A DNA stretch of 32,455 bases from Polyangiaceae bacterium. Its GTDB lineage: Bacteria > Myxococcota_A > Polyangia > Polyangiales > Polyangiaceae. The stretch lies in contig CANJMI010000028.1 in the NCBI GenBank assembly GCA_947475525.1, forward strand, positions 1 to 32,455, read 5' to 3'. The number at the start of each line of letters is the position of its first letter. Position 1 is the stretch's first letter. Shown piece by piece: positions 32,454 to 32,455 of the stretch. A program made the position numbers and the translations under genes. The notes beneath the pieces were generated by a model. That model did no database searches. It was not told the DNA's origin and saw only the letters and a list, made by a program, of their open reading frames with translations.

Positions 32454-32455
32454 AG

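Overview
The window looks like chromosomal DNA of a high-GC, predatory-type myxobacterium, most like the Polyangiales (Sorangium group). This is inferred from several things: strong G/C third-position bias, Hanks-type Ser/Thr kinases with a C-terminal membrane anchor, a bacterial mevalonate pathway, many Cys-rich or Ser/Thr-linker lipoproteins, a DUF2330 protein with a MYXO-CTERM-like tail, and large SNF2 helicases. I saw no rRNA, tRNA, CRISPR array, prophage or complete insertion sequence.

Layout. 1-174: Gly/Arg-rich tail of a protein entering from the left, then a UUCG-loop terminator. 252-5149 (+): a membrane-anchored Ser/Thr kinase, type 2 IPP isomerase, and an 810-residue fusion of class II HMG-CoA reductase with a trans-prenyl diphosphate synthase. 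5163-6179 (-): class I fructose-bisphosphate aldolase. 6392-7054 (+): a repeat-bearing Cys-rich secreted protein. 7088-12771 (-): a leftward block of SlyD-like prolyl isomerase, M74 endopeptidase with LysM, a second Ser/Thr kinase, a PEGA-like membrane protein and a beta-propeller-type lipoprotein. The last three are nearly contiguous or translationally coupled. 12790-20577: two SNF2-family ATPases (+) bracket a three-gene leftward operon (helical unknown, acyltransferase, SDR-like protein). 20593-21571: a broken Crp/Fnr gene divergent from an intact paralogue. 21786-25447 (+): DUF2330 protein, tiny lipoprotein, sphingomyelinase-like EEP-fold hydrolase and an acyltransferase. 25439-26569 (-): a fatty-acid desaturase whose end overlaps the acyltransferase end. 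26751-30488 (+): three lipoproteins, the last resembling the two-barrel BPI/LBP (TULIP) lipid-binding fold. 30806-32453 (+): an unrecognised internally duplicated protein with a zinc ribbon, then the 3' remnant of an IS91-type transposase.

Functional themes are isoprenoid and membrane-lipid metabolism (IDI-2, HMGR-prenyl synthase, two acyltransferases, desaturase, sphingomyelinase-like hydrolase, possible lipid-binding TULIP protein), kinase signalling, and secreted or surface proteins. The items most worth a second look are the HMGR-prenyl synthase fusion, the BPI-like lipoprotein and the duplicated zinc-ribbon protein. No defence or mobile system could be demonstrated.
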